Assembly (NCBI GenBank): GCA_050742535.1
Contig: JBOGIQ010000275.1
Coordinates: 1-8,307, forward strand
Direction: 5' to 3'
Length of the DNA: 8,307 nt
From: Gp6-AA40 sp050742535
GTDB lineage: Bacteria > Acidobacteriota > Vicinamibacteria > Vicinamibacterales > UBA2999
A program made the translations under genes and the position numbers. Under the pieces are notes generated by a model. That model was not told where the DNA came from. It saw nothing but the letters and a program-made list of their open reading frames with translations, and did no database searches. Below are positions 5,665 through 8,307 of the stretch, piece after piece (within the stretch, counting starts at the first letter, position 1; every line of letters begins with the position of its first letter).

Positions 5665-5702
5665 GACGCTGATTATCGCCGCGCAGGCGCCGCGATTCGG
5701 CG

Positions 5703-6536
5703 TCAGTTCGGCGTCGGCTCGGAAATCGAATCGATCACCAGAACCTCGACCGGCCCTGACTTTGGAACCAGCTCGAGGCCAAGTTGTTCTTCGATGGCGG
5801 TGAAGATCGAAGGGCCGTCGGGACTTGCCGGGTCGGGAGACCATCGCAGCTCGTAGTCGAATCCCGCGCCTGCAAGACCGGTCTCGTCGACGACCGTTCG
5901 CCCGGCGATCGACGCCAGCTGGAGTGCGAGCTGCTGCATGCTCATGCCGCCGCCACTCAGCCGACCGGGACCACCGCGGCTTCCGCAAATCGGGCGTTCC
6001 GAGTCGATTGGAGGAGGCCCGCTGAGAGCCGAGCAATCGATCGGATTCGGTGTGAGCTGCGGCCCAGGCCGGCGATCGCTCCGGGCGATGACCAGCGCGT
6101 AGACGGAATGTTCCCGCTGCTCGTAGTGAACCGCGAGGCCGAACCGCTGCGCCAGCAGGTGACGCAGCATCGACATCGCCCGATCCTGGGGCACCGTTCC
6201 GGGAGTCCGCGCATCGACGTCGAAACGGGCTGTCTTGATCCAGTCAGGGCCGGCGATCCGGACGTCCCAATCTCCGCCGTAGATGAAGTAGGCGAAGCGG
6301 ATCAAGTCGCGGAGCAGTACGTTCGTCCCGACCACCCGGCCTGGCGGCGCATCGAAGTCCCACTGAGTGGCCCCCGAGCGGTTCGCCTTCACCGACGCGA
6401 CTTCAAACGATTGTTCAGGCCCGGGAAAACGCGACACGATCGGTTTCCCCGTCTGCGCGTGAGCGCCCGTCACGATAACGAAGACAGCAAGCCCCTGGAG
6501 GGTGAACAGCCGGCGCCGATTACCGTCGAATGGCAC
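5703..6536 (-). CDS. TIGR03435 / DUF3738 family exported protein (full form)
   Basis: A 277-residue protein starting at GTG 6536, with a basic n-region (NRRR, 6-9), a hydrophobic segment (10-24) and a cleavage site near AHA/Q (27-28). Family blocks: FEVASVKANRSG (44-55), LRDLIRFAY (75-83), GPDWIKTARFDVDAR (96-110), MLRHLLAQRFGLAVHYEQREHSVYALVIAR (123-152), a linker with Cys168 and Cys184 that probably form the family's disulphide, MQQLALQLASIAGRTVVDETGLAGAGFDYELRW (200-232), and IFTAIEEQLGLELVPKSGPVEVLVID (244-269), with the usual Pro-Thr-Pro-Asn end. No clear Shine-Dalgarno or sigma-70 promoter is visible ahead of the GTG, though AGAATAT lies close upstream. It is the first of four closely spaced minus-strand genes for exported proteins. 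Family assignment is firm; function is unknown. Confidence 0.93.
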   Translation of the reverse strand: MPFDGNRRRLFTLQGLAVFVIVTGAHAQTGKPIVSRFPGPEQSFEVASVKANRSGATQWDFDAPPGRVVGTNVLLRDLIRFAYFIYGGDWDVRIAGPDWIKTARFDVDARTPGTVPQDRAMSMLRHLLAQRFGLAVHYEQREHSVYALVIARSDRRPGPQLTPNPIDCSALSGPPPIDSERPICGSRGGPGRLSGGGMSMQQLALQLASIAGRTVVDETGLAGAGFDYELRWSPDPASPDGPSIFTAIEEQLGLELVPKSGPVEVLVIDSISEPTPN

Positions 6537-6637
6537 GGGGATATTCTGACAGCCCTTTGGACACGGCCGTCGTGACCGCCCGCCTTCGCGCCATCGTGCT
6601 TCGGCGAGGCAGGCTCTTCAGGCGGATCCGCTGCGAA

Positions 6638-7351
6638 TCAGATCCGTGCCGGCGAGTGTTCGCTGGAATGCGCGTGAGCGGCGCTGGTGCGGAGGTTGGC
6701 CGCCCACATCGACGCCATCAGCCCGGCCGCTGTGTGAAATGCCAGCGGCGCGGCAACGACCTGCACACGATGGCGGCGAATGGCCTCGCAGATCGCGTCG
6801 GGAGTATTCGCGGCGTCAACCAGGGAAAACGTCGAGCCGAGCTGCCGCAGCCGATGCACGTCGCCGTTGCCGACGACCGGCTTGTGATGCCTCGTCGCCC
6901 AGCGCACCGCGCGTTCGTTGAAGTTGATCGACCGCGTGAACATCGCGTTGTATTCAACCGCGTCGAAGAGGTCCGCATGGGACTCGAGGAACCGGCCCAG
7001 ACAGCTCGTGTCGGGAAAATAGGGATGCGGCGCCACGACGAGGCCGCGTTCGCGCCCGCGCAGGCGCGCCAGGTCCTCGAACGTCTCAACGCCCTCGGCA
7101 CCGGCGTGGCTGAAGTTCAGCAGCAGGACATGCTTGCCCTGAATCGTCCGCTCGATTCCTGGAATCAGCGTCACTCCGCGCTGCCGGGCAAGGTCCACAA
7201 ACGGCCGCAAATCAATTTGCCGATCGTGCAGCGTAATCGCCAGCGCGTTGTAGCCGAGCTGGGCCGCCCGCTCGATCAGCTCGCACGTCGAGTGCGGGAT
7301 GTAGTCGACCGGATCGTCCGCCGAGTGTGAATGCAGTTCAACTTTGACCAC
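6638..7351 (-). CDS. PHP-domain metal-dependent phosphoesterase
   Basis: A 237-residue cytoplasmic protein starting at GTG 7351. Metal-site motifs of the polymerase-and-histidinol-phosphatase (PHP) superfamily are in order: ELHSHSADD (5-13; His7, His9, Asp12), ITLHD (39-43; His42), PGIER (64-68; Glu67), APHPYF (107-112; His109) and GNGDVHR (161-167; Asp164, His166). Such proteins bind two or three divalent metals and hydrolyse phosphoesters; relatives include TrpH/YciV-type 3',5'-nucleotide or RNA phosphatases. The second motif reads T-L-H-D where many members have T-D-H, so one acidic residue is replaced by Leu. A GGAGG lies about 14 bases before the GTG, too far for an ideal site, and no better in-frame start exists. 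The natural substrate is not shown. It lies 101 bases upstream of the TIGR03435 cluster on the same strand and may or may not share its transcript. Confidence 0.9.
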   Translation of the reverse strand: MVKVELHSHSADDPVDYIPHSTCELIERAAQLGYNALAITLHDRQIDLRPFVDLARQRGVTLIPGIERTIQGKHVLLLNFSHAGAEGVETFEDLARLRGRERGLVVAPHPYFPDTSCLGRFLESHADLFDAVEYNAMFTRSINFNERAVRWATRHHKPVVGNGDVHRLRQLGSTFSLVDAANTPDAICEAIRRHRVQVVAAPLAFHTAAGLMASMWAANLRTSAAHAHSSEHSPARI

Positions 7352-7562
7352 GGTTGCACCGTCCGCCTCCGCGCTCCGCGACTACGGCGGACAAGTTCGC
7401 GAAGCCGTTGCGGAAATTCGCTTGCAAGCAGTTCGCCGTGGCTGGCGCCCGCGATCGTGGGATTTCAGGCCGCCTGGCCGGAGGGAATCGCTGCCGCGGT
7501 CACCTTTATTCTGGGATTCGGTTGAAATGCCCTCGAGACAGGCGAAGTGACACACTAGGACG
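7352..7562. other. Divergent intergenic region with inverted repeat
   Basis: A 211-base gap between the divergent PHP and LOG genes. It contains the GTCCGCC/GGCGGAC inverted repeat at 7361-7392 and short palindromes TTCGCGAA (7396-7403) and CTTGCAAG (7421-7428). TTGAAA at 7522-7527 could be a -35 box for the LOG gene, but no acceptable -10 box follows at 16-18 bases. Small open frames here show no protein-like features. Confidence 0.5.
7361..7392. repeat. Inverted repeat (7-base perfect arms, 18-base loop) in the leader of the PHP gene
   Basis: GTCCGCC (7361-7367) and GGCGGAC (7386-7392) are perfect inverted arms; the loop contains the further self-complementary stretch CGCGCTCCGCG. It begins 10 bases upstream of the PHP start codon, so on that strand it could fold in the 5' leader. 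It could equally be one copy of a repetitive extragenic palindrome. Confidence 0.55.
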
Positions 7563-8153
7563 ATGGCCCTTCGCCGTGTGTGTGTGTTCTGCGGCTCGAG
7601 TGGCGGCAACCGCGACGACTACCGCGCGTCTACGACGACGCTGGCAGCCGAGCTCGTCCGTCGCGGCGTCGGCCTTGTCTACGGCGGCGCCTGCGTCGGC
7701 CTGATGGGGCTTCTGGCCGACGAGGTCCTCGCTGGCGGCGGCGAGGTCATCGGCGTGATACCGAAGGCGATGTGCGATCGCGAAATCGCGCACCCCGGCC
7801 TGAGCGATCTCCGCGTTGTCGAATCGATGCACGAGCGCAAGGCGACGATGGCCGGGCTGGCGGACGCGTTCATCGCGCTGCCGGGAGGGTTTGGGACGTT
7901 CGAGGAATTCTGCGAGGCAGTCACGTGGACGCAGCTCGGTCTGCATCAGAAGCGATGCGGGCTGCTCAATGTGGGCGGCTTCTACGATCCACTGCTGGCG
8001 CTGTTCGACCGCGCCGTGGCGGATGGATTCCTGAAGCCTCAGAACCGGGCGATTGTCGCGGCGGAGGCGGAGCCGTCCGCATTGCTGGACCAGCTGTCGC
8101 TCGAGCCGGCGAGCTCAGAGCCCAAGTGGCTCACCTCGCTCGCTGAGAGCTGA
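7563..8153 (+). CDS. LOG family (TIGR00730) nucleotide 5'-monophosphate phosphoribohydrolase
   Basis: A 196-residue Rossmann-fold cytoplasmic protein. Motifs: CVFCGSSGGNRDDY (7-20), GVGLVYGGACVGLMG (35-49), a switch region GGEVIGVIPKAM (59-70), MHERKATM (89-96) with the catalytic Arg92, and PGGFGTFEEF (107-116), the nucleotide-binding and catalytic PGGxGTxxE signature with Glu114/Glu115, then QLGLHQKRCGLLNVGGFYDPLL. The family removes ribose 5-phosphate from nucleoside monophosphates: plant and some bacterial LOG proteins release active cytokinins, while bacterial relatives such as PpnN degrade purine nucleotides. Length and motif set fit the short LOG-type form. The ATG at 7563 has AGGA only 2 bases upstream, a close and weak site, but the conserved N-terminus starts at residue 6, so the start is safe. 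The 3' end overlaps the convergent nucleosidase gene by 39 bases. Confidence 0.93.
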   Translation: MALRRVCVFCGSSGGNRDDYRASTTTLAAELVRRGVGLVYGGACVGLMGLLADEVLAGGGEVIGVIPKAMCDREIAHPGLSDLRVVESMHERKATMAGLADAFIALPGGFGTFEEFCEAVTWTQLGLHQKRCGLLNVGGFYDPLLALFDRAVADGFLKPQNRAIVAAEAEPSALLDQLSLEPASSEPKWLTSLAES

Positions 8154-8307
8154 TCGCCACGCGGCCAGCAGATCGGCGATGTGCGGCATCACCCGTTCGA
8201 GATTGGCGTGAAATGACGCCGCCGCCGTGTCGTCCGCAGCGTCGGTCACCACTCGCAGTTCGACGAATCCCACATTGTTGAATCGGGCGGCACGGGCCGC
8301 GCCGCTC
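8115..8307 (-). CDS. MTA/SAH nucleosidase / purine phosphorylase family protein, C-terminal fragment
   Basis: The frame enters from the right edge and ends with TGA at 8115-8117, leaving 63 visible residues, so the start is not seen. The segment AARAARFNNVGFVELRVVTD (visible 3-22) followed by A-A-D-D-T-A and a terminal helix (ANLERVMPHIADLLAAW, 34-50) matches the end of the nucleosidase/phosphorylase (PNP_UDP_1) fold. There a strand before a Ser/Thr-Asp ends in the catalytic aspartate (here Asp22). Relatives cleave N-glycosidic bonds of 5'-methylthioadenosine, S-adenosylhomocysteine or other purine nucleosides; the fragment does not tell which. The last 39 bases lie antisense to the end of the LOG gene. 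The visible codons agree in frame throughout and the family match is fairly clear, but the bulk of the protein lies outside the window. Confidence 0.75.
   Translation of the reverse strand, partial: SGAARAARFNNVGFVELRVVTDAADDTAAASFHANLERVMPHIADLLAAWRSALSERGEPLGL

Noticed and set aside
5665..6036. In-frame upstream extension of the hypothetical exported protein.
   Set aside because: It is entirely or largely antisense-free overlap with the TIGR03435 gene in another frame, would destroy the signal peptide position, and reads as low-complexity Arg-rich sequence.
7423..7438. Sigma-54-like CGGCGAACTGCTTGCA on the minus strand, ahead of the PHP gene.
   Set aside because: Doublet spacing is right but only 8 of 12 positions match, which is expected by chance in GC-rich sequence.
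7331..7550. Short plus-strand frames between the PHP and LOG genes.
   Set aside because: No family features or ribosome site, and they overlap the inverted repeat and the PHP 5' end.

Overview
The window is a GC-rich stretch of bacterial chromosome. It holds twelve protein-coding genes that I can support (two of them cut by the window edges) and no RNA gene, insertion sequence or CRISPR array. Two TIGR03435/DUF3738 proteins, two DUF6152 proteins and many secreted proteins of unknown function point to a soil Acidobacteriota, probably of the Vicinamibacteria type. That assignment is inference from family content and was not tested by a search.

Layout. (i) 2-987, plus strand: the 3' end of a conserved hypothetical protein, then a DUF6152 secreted protein, in an operon-like pair. 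(ii) 1002-2384, minus strand: a secreted alpha/beta-hydrolase esterase with an N-terminal early-set (CBM48-like) domain, preceded by a gene for a very hydrophilic 68-residue protein. (iii) 2596-3057, plus strand: a near-consensus sigma-54 promoter, a good Shine-Dalgarno and a GTG-started secreted protein of unknown function. (iv) 3061-3161: a heptamer (TAGTTGG) array whose two arms are inverted around a short loop. It lies just before a predicted lipoprotein with a DOMON/CBM9-like beta-sandwich (3180-3818). (v) 3831-6536, minus strand: four closely spaced genes for exported proteins, in transcription order a TIGR03435 protein, a hypothetical protein, a second TIGR03435 protein and a second DUF6152 protein. 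(vi) 6638-7351, minus strand: a PHP-domain metal-dependent phosphoesterase. (vii) 7563-8153, plus strand: a LOG-family (TIGR00730) nucleotide phosphoribohydrolase, meeting tail to tail and overlapping the end of a nucleosidase/phosphorylase gene that runs off the right edge.

How the genes fit together. Most products are predicted to act outside the cytoplasmic membrane, so the window looks like a cell-envelope and secreted-protein region, with a cytoplasmic nucleotide-metabolism part at the right end. No pathway can be assigned to the secreted cluster. The items most worth following are the sigma-54 promoter, the inverted heptamer array, the apparent internal duplication of the TIGR03435 fold (each half resembling a secretin/TonB short N-terminal domain), and the His-His mature N-terminus predicted for both DUF6152 proteins. 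Stretches without a gene are all under 300 bases.
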